From Marinobacter fonticola (lineage in GTDB: Bacteria; Pseudomonadota; Gammaproteobacteria; Pseudomonadales; Oleiphilaceae), in contig NZ_CP043042.1 of NCBI RefSeq assembly GCF_008122265.1, positions 930,001 to 994,000 of the forward strand: a stretch of DNA of 64,000 bases, in the 5' to 3' direction. Under the pieces are notes generated by a model, which saw only the letters and a list, made by a program, of their open reading frames with translations, made no database searches and was not told the DNA's origin. The stretch's first letter is position 1. Each line of letters opens with the position of its first letter. A program made the translations under genes and the position numbers. Positions 31,092-42,678 of this stretch are shown piece by piece.

Positions 31092-32060
31092 TCAGGCGGT
31101 CCGTGCCACCGCGACGTCAGTGAGTAAAATCAGCGCGTCGCGGTGGGGCGACGCGGGCAGCTCAGTGACGCAAGCGCGTGCCTTTTCGGCCTCGGTTTTG
31201 GCTTTGGACACCGTATAGTCCAAGGCACCGGAGGTTTCCACGATCTGGAGGATCCGGGCCATCTCGTCGAGTCCGCCTTTCCGGATCGCTGAGCGAATCA
31301 GCTGACTCTCGGTTTCGTTGGCGTTGGCTATCGCGTGGATCAAAGGCAGGGTTGGTTTTCCTTCGGCCAAGTCGTCCCCCACGTTTTTGCCCATGGTTTG
31401 GGCGTCGCCACGGTAATCGAGAACATCGTCGACCAGCTGAAATGCCATCCCCAAGTGTTTGCCGTACTGCCGTAAGTTGGACTCGGTGGCCGCATCGGCG
31501 CCTGCGAGTATGGCGCCGGAGTGGGATGCTGCTTCAAATAGCATGGCCGTCTTATTGTGGATAACTGTCATGTACTGACTTTCCGAGATATCCGGATTGC
31601 GGGTATTCATCAATTGCAGTACTTCGCCCTCGGCTATAACAGCGGTGGCATTGGATAGCACCTCCATGATGGGCACGCTGCCCAGCTCGACCATCATCTG
31701 GAAAGCGCGGGAGTACAGAAAATCTCCCACCAATACGCTGGGCGCGTTGCCCCAGTGGGCATTCGCCGTCGCTTTTCCGCGGCGCAGATCCGAGGTATCC
31801 ACCACGTCATCGTGGAGCAGGGTGGCGGTATGCAGGAATTCGATGACGGCGGCGAGTTTGAGGTGGTCGTCGCGCTCGTAGTCCAGGGCGCGAGCCGTTA
31901 GGAGCACCAGCAAAGGGCGCAGGCGCTTGCCGCCGCTGTCGACGATGTACTGGGCGATCTTCTCCACCAGTGGAACATCGGACGATAAACGGCGGGTAAT
32001 CAGATCGTTGACGCGGGCGAAATCGTCCGCCACGGTTTCATAGATACGCTGCGCTGTCAT
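31092..32060 (-). CDS. ispB: Octaprenyl (polyprenyl) diphosphate synthase
   Basis: IspB builds the long isoprenoid side chain of ubiquinone from farnesyl and isopentenyl diphosphate. The 322-residue protein has both aspartate-rich motifs, DDVVD (84-88) and DDVLD (211-215), and the GGKRLRPLLVLL N-terminal block. The small residues before the first DD motif fit a long-chain product, but the exact chain length (C40 or C45) cannot be told. It is divergent from rplU-rpmA, the same layout as in E. coli and pseudomonads. Confidence 0.96.
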   Translation of the reverse strand: MTAQRIYETVADDFARVNDLITRRLSSDVPLVEKIAQYIVDSGGKRLRPLLVLLTARALDYERDDHLKLAAVIEFLHTATLLHDDVVDTSDLRRGKATANAHWGNAPSVLVGDFLYSRAFQMMVELGSVPIMEVLSNATAVIAEGEVLQLMNTRNPDISESQYMTVIHNKTAMLFEAASHSGAILAGADAATESNLRQYGKHLGMAFQLVDDVLDYRGDAQTMGKNVGDDLAEGKPTLPLIHAIANANETESQLIRSAIRKGGLDEMARILQIVETSGALDYTVSKAKTEAEKARACVTELPASPHRDALILLTDVAVARTA

Positions 32061-32218
32061 GCGGGTAGTCCGGTTGTTATCGGGTGGGACGCGGCAATGC
32101 TAGGTACTGCTCCCAGGCGTGTCAACTTGATGGACGCGCCAACAGGGCAATAATTGCCCGCAACCAACATAGCCTTATGTTATATGCCGACGCGTTGGAA
32201 ATTAAGGCTTTTGGTTGC

Positions 32219-32247
32219 TTGTAAAGAACGGGTGGTTTTCGTACAAT
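32219..32247 (+). promoter_or_regulatory. Predicted sigma-70 promoter of rplU-rpmA
   Basis: TTGTAA (4 of 6) and TACAAT (5 of 6) are separated by exactly 17 bases, about 185 bases ahead of rplU. Confidence 0.5.
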
Positions 32248-32314
32248 TGCGCGCCCTGGGATTTGCCGGATGCATAACGGTGTACGGCAGTCCTGTACTC
32301 ATCCCAACCTGCGC

Positions 32315-32374
32315 TCCCTGCTATAGGGTTGCCAGAGCGCCTCCCTTAGAACCAGGTGGATTCAAGAGCAGGGA
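32315..32374 (+). ncRNA. Possible structured 5' leader of rplU
   Basis: TCCCTGCT (32315-32322) is fully complementary to AGCAGGGA (32367-32374), closing a 44-base loop within the predicted leader. A second ATCCC at 32301 could compete for the same GGGAT. This could be an L21 autoregulatory leader, but I do not recognise a named family. Confidence 0.3.
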
Positions 32375-32433
32375 TGGGTCATACGCGGCTTGTACAAGAG
32401 ACGGCAGGCCAGCAGAACGCAGCGGAGTAGAGC

Positions 32434-32745
32434 ATGTACGCAGTGATTGTCAGCGGTGGCAAGCAGCACCGTGTAGCTGAAGGCGAAGTCCTGAAGCTGG
32501 AAAAAATTGAAGCTGAAACCGGTGGTACGGTCGAGTTTGATCGCGTATTGCTGGTTGCCGATGGCGACAGCGTTAAGGTTGGCGAGCCGATTGTTAGCGG
32601 TGCGTCTGTCACCGCCGAAGTGGTCCGTCATGGTCGTGGCGACAAGGTGCAGATCATCAAGTTCCGTCGTCGCAAGCACCACATGAAGCGTCAGGGCCAC
32701 CGTCAGTGGTTTACTGAGGTCAAGATCACGGGTATCAAGGGCTAA
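32434..32745 (+). CDS. rplU: 50S ribosomal protein L21
   Basis: L21 is a 103-residue protein of the large ribosomal subunit that binds 23S rRNA. The N-terminus [20 protein letters not shown] and the C-terminal basic [16 protein letters not shown] block are diagnostic. It forms an operon with rpmA 32 bases downstream, as in most bacteria. Confidence 0.98.
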   Translation: MYAVIVSGGKQHRVAEGEVLKLEKIEAETGGTVEFDRVLLVADGDSVKVGEPIVSGASVTAEVVRHGRGDKVQIIKFRRRKHHMKRQGHRQWFTEVKITGIKG

Positions 32746-32777
32746 AGTCCGGGAAACCCCATTAAAGGAGGCTAGTC

Positions 32778-34374
<1,597 letters not shown>

Positions 34375-34440
34375 GGCTTGCGTCGTTAGCCAAGCTGGGC
34401 GTTTGCGGGTGAAACGAGTGTTTGAGGTAATTAGGGAACT

Positions 34441-35565
34441 ATGGCGGAACGTGGACGGGTGCAGCGGGCTCGGCGCCTGGTTGTAAAGATTGGCAGTGCG
34501 TTGCTCACCAACGATGGTCGAGGGCTCGATGTGGCGGCGCTTGCTGGCTGGGTGGATCAGCTGGCGGCGTTGATTCGCGACGATGTCGAGGTTGTTCTGG
34601 TGTCATCCGGCTCGGTCGCGGAAGGCATGAGTCGCCTGGGGTGGCGCGAGCGTCCGCAGCATCTGCACGAACTCCAGGCAGCGGCGGCTGTGGGGCAGAT
34701 GGGGCTGGTCCAGACCTGGGAGGCTCAGTTCAAGCGCCACGGTCTCCATTCCGCGCAGATCCTGCTAACGCATGACGACCTGTCCGATCGCAAGCGCTAC
34801 CTCAATGCACGGAGCACGCTGCGCACCTTGCTGGATCTGGGTGTGGTGCCCATCGTCAACGAAAACGATACGGTCGTCACCGACGAGATTCGTTTCGGTG
34901 ACAACGATACGCTTGGCGCGTTGGTGGCCAATTTGATCGAGGCTGACGGCCTGGTCATCCTTACCGATCAGGATGGGTTGTTTGATCGTGACCCACGCAA
35001 ACATGCCGATGCCAGTCTGGTCGAAGAGCGGCTGGCCAGCGACGTAGAATTGGACGCTATGGCTGCCGGTGGCGCGGGTATGCTGGGGCGAGGCGGAATG
35101 CAGACCAAGGTTCGGGCGGCTCGGTTGGCGGCGCGCTCCGGGGCTTTTACTGTCATTGTGGGTGGGCGTTTGGAACAGGCAATCGCGCGCCTGCGCTCGG
35201 GCGAGGTGCTGGGCACGTTGCTTTTACCTGAACAGGGGCGGATCGCGGCGCGTAAGCAGTGGCTGGCGAGTCATCTCAAGACTCGTGGCCAGCTGGTGCT
35301 GGATGCCGGTGCGGTGCGCGTACTTTGTCAGGGCGGTCGCAGTCTTCTGCCTGTCGGCGTGCGTTCTGTAACCGGCCAGTTTCGGCGAGGGGAGATGGTG
35401 TCCTGTACTGACGAGTCCGGATGTGAAGTTGCCCGTGGCCTGGTGAACTACGATGCTGACGAGGCGAGAGCCATTGCCGGGCGTTCGAGTGATCGGATCA
35501 CTGAAGTCTTGGGCTACATTTCCGATGAGGAAATGATTCACCGGGATAACCTGGTTATTGTTTAG
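34441..35565 (+). CDS. proB: Glutamate 5-kinase
   Basis: ProB phosphorylates glutamate in the first step of proline synthesis and is usually feedback-inhibited by proline. The 374-residue protein has an amino acid kinase domain (about 10-260: [65 protein letters not shown]) and a C-terminal PUA domain (about 280-370). Length is normal. A bidirectional terminator lies between it and rpsT. Confidence 0.97.
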   Translation: MAERGRVQRARRLVVKIGSALLTNDGRGLDVAALAGWVDQLAALIRDDVEVVLVSSGSVAEGMSRLGWRERPQHLHELQAAAAVGQMGLVQTWEAQFKRHGLHSAQILLTHDDLSDRKRYLNARSTLRTLLDLGVVPIVNENDTVVTDEIRFGDNDTLGALVANLIEADGLVILTDQDGLFDRDPRKHADASLVEERLASDVELDAMAAGGAGMLGRGGMQTKVRAARLAARSGAFTVIVGGRLEQAIARLRSGEVLGTLLLPEQGRIAARKQWLASHLKTRGQLVLDAGAVRVLCQGGRSLLPVGVRSVTGQFRRGEMVSCTDESGCEVARGLVNYDADEARAIAGRSSDRITEVLGYISDEEMIHRDNLVIV

Positions 35566-35584
35566 GTGTCGTAATTGCGGACGC

Positions 35585-35614
35585 AAAAAAACCGACCAGC
35601 TGGTCGGTTTTTTT
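35585..35614. terminator. Bidirectional terminator between proB and rpsT
   Basis: The near-perfect palindrome AAAAACCGACCA/TGGTCGGTTTTT has A and T runs on its two sides, so it can end proB transcription on plus and rpsT transcription on minus. Confidence 0.92.
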
Positions 35615-35636
35615 GTTTGGCTTTCAGGCTAGCCCA

Positions 35637-35906
35637 TCAGGCGCTTTTCAGGCCTTTGATCTTGGTGGTCATGCGGCTCTTGATGCGCGCCACCTTGTTC
35701 TTGGGATAGATGCCCTTGTTAACCATGCTGTCCAGGATCGGCTGAGCCGTCTTGAATGCAGCCTGAGCTTCGTCGTAGTTGCCAGCATCGATTTTGCTTT
35801 CTACTTTCTTCACGTAGGTACGCGACATGGAACGCAGGCTGGCGTTGTGCTTGCGATTCTTTTCGTTCTGACGAGCGCGCTTACGGGCTTGGGGAGAGTT
35901 TGCCAC
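35637..35906 (-). CDS. rpsT: 30S ribosomal protein S20
   Basis: S20 is an 89-residue basic helical protein that binds 16S rRNA early in 30S assembly. The N-terminus MANSPQARKRARQNEKNR and C-terminal NKVARIKSRMTTKIKGL are diagnostic. The start codon is GTG, seven bases after AGGAG. E. coli rpsT also uses a non-AUG start, which matters for its autoregulation. It is divergent from murJ. Confidence 0.98.
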   Translation of the reverse strand: MANSPQARKRARQNEKNRKHNASLRSMSRTYVKKVESKIDAGNYDEAQAAFKTAQPILDSMVNKGIYPKNKVARIKSRMTTKIKGLKSA

Positions 35907-35945
35907 CGTATAACTCCTGAATTCGTTTCTGAATAAATAGCGGGC

Positions 35946-35962
35946 GCGCTAACAATCAGCGC
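35946..35962 (-). promoter_or_regulatory. Stem-loop in the rpsT leader
   Basis: The complementary GCGCT and AGCGC, seven bases apart, lie about 40 bases ahead of the rpsT start in its leader. It may take part in S20 autoregulation. Confidence 0.35.
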
Positions 35963-35982
35963 CTCAAAATAAATGACGCGGA

Positions 35983-36011
35983 ATGATGCCGCTCAAGGCC
36001 TTTTATGTCAA
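35983..36011 (-). promoter_or_regulatory. Predicted sigma-70 promoter of rpsT
   Basis: On the minus strand a perfect TTGACA is followed after 17 bases by CATCAT (4 of 6 to TATAAT), about 77 bases before the rpsT start. Confidence 0.5.
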
Positions 36012-36155
36012 GTTAAAAACCGCTGTGATGCGGGCTGTACAGGGTATGGTAGACTCCCGTGCGGCAATCGGCGGCCACCGTTTGTCCAGCGGTCCCTCAA
36101 GTCGCCTGATGGCCCATTCCTAAGTGCCTGTTTTCGACAACAAGGATGATGTTTG

Positions 36156-37736
36156 ATGGCGTCCGATCCCGTCCCGCCCAAAACCCCTGAGCCAGCGCCG
36201 AAGGCCCCCGGCCTATTGCGTTCTTCGGGTGTCGTGGGTTCGATGACCATGCTTTCTCGCGTGTTGGGGCTGGTCCGGGATATGGTTATCGCACGTTATT
36301 TCGGCGCGGGTGCCGGAGCGGATGCGTTCTTCGTAGCCTTTAAGATCCCTAATTTTCTTCGCCGGCTTTTTGCGGAGGGGGCCTTTGCCCAGGCCTTCGT
36401 GCCGGTACTGTCTTCTTACCGGCACACTCAGTCGCTGTCTGACGTTCGTCAGCTCGTGAATGCAGTCGCTGGGACCTTGGGCTTGGTTCTCCTGGGGGTG
36501 ACGCTGATCGCCGTGATAGGCGCCCCCGTACTGACGTCAGTCTTTGCCCCCGGGTTTACCGACGACCCGGAGAAATTCGCTCTAGCCAGCGATATGTTAC
36601 GTATTACTTTCCCTTATTTGTTGTTGATCTCTCTGACAGCCTTCGCGGGTGCGATTCTTAACAGCTACGACCGGTTTGCGGTACCGGCCTTTACGCCGGT
36701 TTTGCTGAATTTGGTCATGATCGGGGCGGCGGTCTTCCTGTCTCCACTGATGCAGACGCCGATCATGGCGCTGGCCTGGGGCGTTTTTATTGCGGGGGCG
36801 ATTCAGTTGTTTTTTCAGCTGCCGTTCCTCATGCGTTTGGGGCTGATGCCGCGCCCGCGCGTGGATTATCGTCACGAAGGTGTAAACCGTGTGCTGAAGC
36901 TGATGGCGCCGGCTCTGTTCGGCGTTTCCGTTAGTCAGATCAATCTCTTATTGGACACGGTGCTGGCCTCGTTTCTGCAAACCGGGAGTGTCTCCTGGCT
37001 CTATTACTCGGATCGTCTCTCGGAGTTGCCGCTCGGGGTATTCGGGGTGGCCATCGGTACGGTGATTTTGCCTAACCTGTCGCGTAAGCATGCCGCAGAG
37101 CGACCTGAGCATTTTGCGAAGACGATCGACTGGGCCATTCGTGCCGTTCTGCTCATCGGCGTTCCGGCTGCCGTGGCGCTGGTGCTTTTGGCTGAGCCGC
37201 TAATTGCCACCCTTTTCCACTATGGCGAAGTGACAGGCCGGGATGTCGTCATGTCCGCACAGAGTCTGCGGGCCTACTCGGTTGGTCTGATGGCGTTCAT
37301 GTTGATCAAGGTGCTGGCCCCCGGATTTTTTGCCCGTCAGGATACGCGCACGCCGGTGAAGATTGGCGTCATCGCCATGGTGGCCAATATGGTATTCAAT
37401 TTGGCGTTGGTATTTCCGCTGGCCCACGCCGGTCTTGCGCTGGCGACCTCTTTGTCTGCATGGCTTAACGCGGCGTTGCTATGGCGAGGGCTGAAGCGTC
37501 AGGGCGCCTGGAAGGTTCAGCCTCAGTGGGTGCGGTTTTTGGTTCAGCTGGGGCTGGCAAACGGCGCTTTGGCTGTGGTTATTGTCTTGTTGAACGTGCC
37601 GGGTGAGGCCTGGTTCGAGATGACTGGGCTGCAGCGTGCTGCAAAAATGGCGATTCTGGTGGGCGCCGGGGTGGCTGTTTATTTTGCCGTTCTGGCGATT
37701 GCCGGCGTGCGGGTACGGCATTTCCGGTTAAAGTAA
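36156..37736 (+). CDS. murJ: MurJ (MviN), lipid II flippase
   Basis: MurJ moves the peptidoglycan precursor lipid II across the inner membrane. The 526-residue product is a polytopic MOP-superfamily protein with about 14 predicted helices. Family features are SMTMLSRVLGLVRDMVIARYFG near the N-terminus with its essential arginines, ADAFFVAFKIPNFLRRLFAEGAFAQAFVP, and the YSDRLSELPLGVFGVAIGTVILP segment. A proline-rich cytoplasmic N-terminus (about 1-25) is slightly long. I chose ATG 36156, nine bases after AAGGA; a TTG three bases earlier is less likely. Confidence 0.96.
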   Translation: MASDPVPPKTPEPAPKAPGLLRSSGVVGSMTMLSRVLGLVRDMVIARYFGAGAGADAFFVAFKIPNFLRRLFAEGAFAQAFVPVLSSYRHTQSLSDVRQLVNAVAGTLGLVLLGVTLIAVIGAPVLTSVFAPGFTDDPEKFALASDMLRITFPYLLLISLTAFAGAILNSYDRFAVPAFTPVLLNLVMIGAAVFLSPLMQTPIMALAWGVFIAGAIQLFFQLPFLMRLGLMPRPRVDYRHEGVNRVLKLMAPALFGVSVSQINLLLDTVLASFLQTGSVSWLYYSDRLSELPLGVFGVAIGTVILPNLSRKHAAERPEHFAKTIDWAIRAVLLIGVPAAVALVLLAEPLIATLFHYGEVTGRDVVMSAQSLRAYSVGLMAFMLIKVLAPGFFARQDTRTPVKIGVIAMVANMVFNLALVFPLAHAGLALATSLSAWLNAALLWRGLKRQGAWKVQPQWVRFLVQLGLANGALAVVIVLLNVPGEAWFEMTGLQRAAKMAILVGAGVAVYFAVLAIAGVRVRHFRLK

Positions 37737-37770
37737 ATCAGCCGGGGCTCTGAAGGGCAGGAACCGCACC

Positions 37771-37799
37771 TTATCCCCCAGGTCCAGATCGTTTATAAT
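37771..37799 (+). promoter_or_regulatory. Predicted promoter of ribF
   Basis: A perfect TATAAT (37794-37799) lies 41 bases before ribF, with a weak TTATCC (3 of 6) 17 bases upstream. Confidence 0.45.
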
Positions 37800-37839
37800 C
37801 GCGTGTTTTCCTTAAACCACCCGCGAAGGTATGTAGTGC

Positions 37840-38790
37840 ATGCGGCTTATTCGAGGCCTCGCCAATCTGCAATCACTAAGTGGTCGACCCGATTCGCCAT
37901 TGAAAGATGGCTGTGTCGCCACCATTGGCAATTTTGATGGGGTGCATGTAGGGCATCAGACCATCATCGAGCAGGTCCACGAGCGCGCGGCCGCCGAGGG
38001 CTTGCCCAGTCTGGTGATGATTTTCGAGCCCCAGCCCCGGGAGTTTTTCCAGGGCGACGAGGCCCCGCCACGATTGACGGGTTTTCGTCAGAAGCTGAAA
38101 GCCCTGAAAGCGCAGGATGTGGATGTGGTGCTTTGCGTGCGCTTCGATGAGCGATTCCGCAGCTATTCCGCCCGAGGCTTTATCGACGACATCCTGATTG
38201 AGGGTCTGGCCGTCAGGCACTTGGTGATCGGTGACGATTTCCGCTTTGGTTGCGATCGTGCCGGCGACTTCAAGCTGCTGCAAACGGTTGGGCGAGAAGA
38301 GGGTTTCGGGGTAGAACGCACCGTAACCGTTGAGGTGGAAGGCGAGCGGGTCAGCAGTACGCGTGTACGGGAGTGCCTGCAGCGCAACGCGCTGGATGTC
38401 GCGGAAAAGTTGCTTGGCGCCCCGTATGCTATCGAAGGTCGCATTGTTTACGGGCGCCAGCTCGGTCGCGACCTGAATGCGCCCACTGCGAACATCAATC
38501 TGAAGCAGAGTGCGGCGTTGCGGGGCGTCTACGTGGTCCGCGCTACACTAGCCGATGGGCGCGTTTGTGACGGTGCTGCCAATATTGGCCTAAGGCCCAC
38601 GGTTGACGGCCGGCAGCCTTCCCTGGAAGTGCACCTTTTCGACTTTGCTGGCACACTGTACGGTCAGCGGATGCGGGTGGAATTTCGCCATCCGCTGCGG
38701 GACGAGATCAAGTTTGATTCCGTCGATGCACTGAAAGCCCAGATTCACCAGGATTTTGCAGATGCGCGAGCCTGGCTGGCAGCGCACTGA
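37840..38790 (+). CDS. ribF: Bifunctional riboflavin kinase/FAD synthetase
   Basis: RibF phosphorylates riboflavin to FMN and adenylates it to FAD. The 316-residue protein has an N-terminal nucleotidyltransferase (about 15-185) with the ATP-binding GNFDGVHVGHQ and a C-terminal riboflavin kinase (about 188-310) with GRQLGRDLNAPTANI and the GAANIGLRPT segment. SSTRVRECLQ of the adenylyltransferase is also present. It starts the ribF-ileS-lspA-fkpB-ispH block that is conserved in pseudomonads. Confidence 0.97.
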   Translation: MRLIRGLANLQSLSGRPDSPLKDGCVATIGNFDGVHVGHQTIIEQVHERAAAEGLPSLVMIFEPQPREFFQGDEAPPRLTGFRQKLKALKAQDVDVVLCVRFDERFRSYSARGFIDDILIEGLAVRHLVIGDDFRFGCDRAGDFKLLQTVGREEGFGVERTVTVEVEGERVSSTRVRECLQRNALDVAEKLLGAPYAIEGRIVYGRQLGRDLNAPTANINLKQSAALRGVYVVRATLADGRVCDGAANIGLRPTVDGRQPSLEVHLFDFAGTLYGQRMRVEFRHPLRDEIKFDSVDALKAQIHQDFADARAWLAAH

Positions 38791-38842
38791 CCCCTGACGA
38801 AAGCATCCTTCTCCAAGATTCACCATTGACTGACAGAGCACT

Positions 38843-41662
38843 ATGAGCGATTACAAGCATACCCTGAACCTGCCGGAAACCGGGTTTCCGATGCGCGGTA
38901 ATCTCGCTAAGCGCGAGCCCGAAATGCTCCAGAAATGGCAGGATGCTGATATTTACGGAAAGCTGCGTAAGTCCCGCGAGGGCCGTGATCGCTTTATACT
39001 CCACGACGGTCCTCCATACGCAAACGGCAGCATTCACATTGGTCATGCGGTCAATAAAATTCTCAAGGATATGATCGTCAAATCCCGTAGTTTTATGGGT
39101 TATGACGCGCCTTACGTGCCGGGCTGGGACTGTCATGGCTTGCCTATCGAGCACAAAGTCGAGCAGGAAATCGGTAAGGCCGGGGGCAAGGTGGATTACA
39201 AAACCTTCCGTCAGGCTTGCCGAGACTATGCAGCCAAGCAGGTCGAAGGGCAAAAGGCAGACTTCATCCGTCTGGGTGTGTTCGGCTCCTGGGATAAGCC
39301 CTACCTGACCATGGACGCCAAGGTCGAAGCCGATATTATCCGTGCGCTTGGTCGTATCGTCGAAAACGGTCACTTGGTGCGGGGTTACAAGCCGGTGTAC
39401 TGGAGTGTGGTCGGTCAGTCCGCGCTGGCAGAGGCTGAGGTGGAATACCAGGATAAAACCTCAACCCAGATCGATGTGCGTTTCACGGCGGTGGATCAGG
39501 CTGGTGTTCTGTCCCTGTTCGGTGAGTCGGGCGGCGAAGGCCCGGTGTCGGTGGTGATCTGGACGACGACGCCGTGGACCATGCCCGCCAACCAGGCGGT
39601 ATCGCTTAATGCTGAGCTCGACTATGCGCTGGTTCAGTTGGATGCCGGCAATGGGCGTGAGCGTATGGTGCTGGCGGCCGATATGGTCGACGACATCATG
39701 GGCCGCTGGTCCGTGGAAGATTACCAGGTGCTTGGTACGTGCAGCGGTCAGTCGCTGGAACACCGGAAGCTCCAGCACCCGCTCTACGACAAGCAGGTGC
39801 CGATCGTCCTTGGCGACCACGTCACCACCGATGCCGGTACAGGGGCAGTTCACACCGCGCCGGATCACGGTATTGAGGACTTCACCGTCGGTAAGGAATA
39901 CGGCATCGATACCCTGAACCTGGTTCAGGCGGACGGTACCTATACCTCCGCAGCCGGTGAGTTTGCCGGTATGCACGTGTACAAGGTGGACGACCCGATC
40001 TCCGATGCGCTGGAGCGGGTGGGCAAGCTCGTACGCAAGGAAAAGTTCCAGCACAGTTATCCGCATTGCTGGCGCACCAAGACGCCGCTGATCTACCGCG
40101 CAACGCCGCAGTGGTTTATCAGCATGGATGTCAAAGGCCTGAAAGCGGACGCGCTTGAGGCCATTGAGGGCGTTCGCTGGGTTCCGGCCTGGGGTCGGAA
40201 CCGTATCGAAGCCATGGTTGAGCAGTCGCCGGACTGGTGTATCTCACGTCAGCGGACCTGGGGTGTACCCATTGCTCTGTTCATCCACAAAGAGACTCAG
40301 GAGCTGCATCCCAATACGCCGGAACTCATCGAAGCTGTCGCCAAGCAAATCGAAGAGGGCGGCATCGATGCTTGGTACGAACTGGACGCCGCCTCTCTGA
40401 TTGGCAGTGACGCCGAACACTACGACAAAGTCACGGATACACTGGATGTCTGGTTCGATTCAGGCGTGACTCACGCGTCCGTTCTACAAAAGCGTGACGA
40501 CCTCGGTCAGTTCCCGGCGGATATGTACCTGGAAGGGTCCGATCAGCATCGGGGCTGGTTCCAGTCCTCGCTTAAAACGTCAATCGCTATCAACGGCGTG
40601 GCGCCTTATAAGCAGGTCCTGACGCACGGTTTCACTGTCGATGGCAAAGGACGCAAGATGTCCAAGTCGCTGGGCAACGTCATCGCTCCCCAGGAAGTCA
40701 TGAACGAGCTGGGTGCCGATATACTGCGTCTGTGGGTTGCGGCGACGGACTATAGCGGCGAGATGACGGTGTCCAAAGACATCCTCAAGCAAACCGCTGA
40801 TGGTTATCGTCGGATCCGTAACACAGCACGTTTCCTGCTCAGCAACCTCAACGGTTTCGATCCGTCCAAGCATGCGGTGGCTCCGGAGGAAATGCTGGCG
40901 CTGGATCGCTGGATGGTAGATCGCGCCCTGACAATGCAGCAAGAGCTGAGTGAGGATTACGCCAATTACGCGTTCCTCAAGGTGTACCAGAAGATCTACA
41001 ACTTCTGCGAGGCGACTCTGGGTGGGTTTTACCTGGATATCATCAAGGACCGTCAGTACACCACGCAAACGGATAGCCTGGCGCGCCGCTCTTGCCAGAC
41101 CGCGCTTTATCACGTTGCTGAAGCCCTCGTGTGTTGGATTGCACCGATCCTGAGCTTCACCGCCGATGAAATCTGGCAGCACCTGCCGGGTGAGCGCGGT
41201 GAGAGCGTGTTCCTGGAAGACTGGTATGCCGGTTTGACGGCGCTGCCGGCGGACACCGACATGGGGCGTGACTATTGGGAGCGTATTCAGGAGGTCAAGG
41301 AGGCCGTCAACAAATGCCTCGAAGACGCACGAAATCGCGGGGTAATCAAAGGTTCGCTCAGTGCCGAAGTCACGCTTTACTGTGACGGCAGCTTGAAATC
41401 GGATCTGGAATCTCTGGGCGAGGAACTTCGCTTCGTACTGATTACCTCGGAAGCGCGAGTGGCACCTGTTTCTGAGGCCGGCAGTGCCGAAGTCACGAAT
41501 TACGAAGGTCTACGCGTGGGCGTTGTGCCGGCCGAGCACGCAAAGTGCGACCGTTGCTGGCACCATCGAGCTGACGTGGGTAGGCACCCTGAGCACCCCA
41601 AACTCTGTGGCCGCTGTATCGATAATATCGATGGACAGGGTGAGGCGAGGGCGTTTGCCTGA
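38843..41662 (+). CDS. ileS: Isoleucyl-tRNA synthetase
   Basis: IleS charges tRNA-Ile and edits misactivated valine. The 939-residue class I synthetase has HIGH (65-68, in [16 protein letters not shown]) and KMSKS (605-609, in [10 protein letters not shown]). The CP1 editing domain contains [15 protein letters not shown]-terminal zinc finger (CDRCWHH...LCGRC) marks the type 1 enzyme, which is usually sensitive to mupirocin. Its stop overlaps the lspA start by one base (TGATG). Confidence 0.98.
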   Translation: MSDYKHTLNLPETGFPMRGNLAKREPEMLQKWQDADIYGKLRKSREGRDRFILHDGPPYANGSIHIGHAVNKILKDMIVKSRSFMGYDAPYVPGWDCHGLPIEHKVEQEIGKAGGKVDYKTFRQACRDYAAKQVEGQKADFIRLGVFGSWDKPYLTMDAKVEADIIRALGRIVENGHLVRGYKPVYWSVVGQSALAEAEVEYQDKTSTQIDVRFTAVDQAGVLSLFGESGGEGPVSVVIWTTTPWTMPANQAVSLNAELDYALVQLDAGNGRERMVLAADMVDDIMGRWSVEDYQVLGTCSGQSLEHRKLQHPLYDKQVPIVLGDHVTTDAGTGAVHTAPDHGIEDFTVGKEYGIDTLNLVQADGTYTSAAGEFAGMHVYKVDDPISDALERVGKLVRKEKFQHSYPHCWRTKTPLIYRATPQWFISMDVKGLKADALEAIEGVRWVPAWGRNRIEAMVEQSPDWCISRQRTWGVPIALFIHKETQELHPNTPELIEAVAKQIEEGGIDAWYELDAASLIGSDAEHYDKVTDTLDVWFDSGVTHASVLQKRDDLGQFPADMYLEGSDQHRGWFQSSLKTSIAINGVAPYKQVLTHGFTVDGKGRKMSKSLGNVIAPQEVMNELGADILRLWVAATDYSGEMTVSKDILKQTADGYRRIRNTARFLLSNLNGFDPSKHAVAPEEMLALDRWMVDRALTMQQELSEDYANYAFLKVYQKIYNFCEATLGGFYLDIIKDRQYTTQTDSLARRSCQTALYHVAEALVCWIAPILSFTADEIWQHLPGERGESVFLEDWYAGLTALPADTDMGRDYWERIQEVKEAVNKCLEDARNRGVIKGSLSAEVTLYCDGSLKSDLESLGEELRFVLITSEARVAPVSEAGSAEVTNYEGLRVGVVPAEHAKCDRCWHHRADVGRHPEHPKLCGRCIDNIDGQGEARAFA

Positions 41663-42171
41663 TGATGGCGGATACGAAGAGCGCTGAAATGGCTCGGTCA
41701 CCCTTGAATTGGCTGTGGTTAGCGGCCGTTATTATTGCGCTTGACCTCGGCACGAAGGCCCTGGCTTCGAGTATGTTGAGCTACGGCGAGCCCGTGCCGG
41801 TGCTGCCGTTCTTCAACTTCACATTGCTTCACAACACCGGTGCTGCATTCAGCTTTTTGGCGGGTGAAGCCGGATGGCAGCGCTGGTTCTTCGTGGGCCT
41901 TGCGGCAGTTGTCTCGGTGGTGCTGGTGCGCTGGCTTGCAGCGTTGAAGGCCGGTGAACGTTGGGCGGCCGCGGCGATTACGTTGATCCTGGGCGGTGCG
42001 ATCGGCAATGTTTACGATCGCGTCGTGCACGGCTACGTTGTGGATTTCCTGCATTTTTACTGGAATCAATATCACTTTCCGGCCTTTAATATCGCCGACA
42101 CGGCGATCACAATCGGTGCCATCATGATGGTGGTGGACCTTTTTCGTAAGCCGCAGGAGCAGAGAGATTGA
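41662..42171 (+). CDS. lspA: Prolipoprotein signal peptidase (signal peptidase II)
   Basis: LspA cleaves the signal peptide of diacylglycerol-modified lipoproteins such as the PilP and BamD encoded in this window. The 169-residue protein has four membrane helices. The catalytic aspartates lie in GNVYDRVVHGYVVDFLHFY and FNIADTAITIGAIM, and the LLHNTGAAFSFL block is conserved. It is translationally coupled to ileS. Confidence 0.97.
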   Translation: MMADTKSAEMARSPLNWLWLAAVIIALDLGTKALASSMLSYGEPVPVLPFFNFTLLHNTGAAFSFLAGEAGWQRWFFVGLAAVVSVVLVRWLAALKAGERWAAAAITLILGGAIGNVYDRVVHGYVVDFLHFYWNQYHFPAFNIADTAITIGAIMMVVDLFRKPQEQRD

Positions 42172-42173
42172 CG

Positions 42174-42626
42174 ATGAACACGCTTCCAATCGATACAGGG
42201 ACCCGTGTTACGCTGCATTTCGCACTGAAACTGGAAGATGGTAGCGAGATCGATTCGACCTTCGATAAGGCGCCGGCCACCCTGGAAATCGGGGACGGTA
42301 ATCTACCGGAAAATTTTGAGTCTTATCTGCTTGGTTTGACCGTCGGCGAGCGCAAGACGTTTGAGGTGCCGCCGGAAAAAGGATTTGGCCAGCACAATCC
42401 TTCAAACATCCAGACGTTCAAACGCTCCGAGTTTGGTCCGGATATGGTACTCGAGCCCGGTGCCGTTATTTCGTTTGCCGACGCCCGCCAGGGAGAATTG
42501 CCCGGGATCGTGCACCATGTTGAAGGTGATCAGGTCGAGGTCGATTTTAACCACCCCCTTTCAGGGCGTACACTGACGTTTGAGGTCGAGATTGTCAGCG
42601 TGGACGCCGCGCAGACAGCACACTGA
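42174..42626 (+). CDS. fkpB: FKBP-type peptidyl-prolyl isomerase (SlpA/FkpB)
   Basis: FkpB is a 150-residue SlyD-like cytoplasmic prolyl isomerase. It has the FKBP core ([19 protein letters not shown]) with an inserted-in-flap chaperone domain (about 70-125) but no metal-binding His-rich tail, which separates it from SlyD. It sits between lspA and ispH, the conserved E. coli and Pseudomonas position. ATG 42174 is preferred over TTG 42168; it lies two bases after the lspA stop. Confidence 0.94.
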   Translation: MNTLPIDTGTRVTLHFALKLEDGSEIDSTFDKAPATLEIGDGNLPENFESYLLGLTVGERKTFEVPPEKGFGQHNPSNIQTFKRSEFGPDMVLEPGAVISFADARQGELPGIVHHVEGDQVEVDFNHPLSGRTLTFEVEIVSVDAAQTAH

Positions 42627-42678
42627 CGCCAAAGAAGCGACTCCCGAGCCGCTTCTTCCAGAAACAGTAGGACAAGCA

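Larger units (their letters stand above)
32061..32433. other. Divergent intergenic region ispB-rplU
   Basis: About 370 bases. A sigma-70-like promoter for rplU lies at 32219-32247. The predicted leader of about 180 nt contains a perfect eight-base complement (listed separately). I recognise no gene; plus-strand frames crossing it are Cys-rich and lack a ribosome-binding site. Confidence 0.5.
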
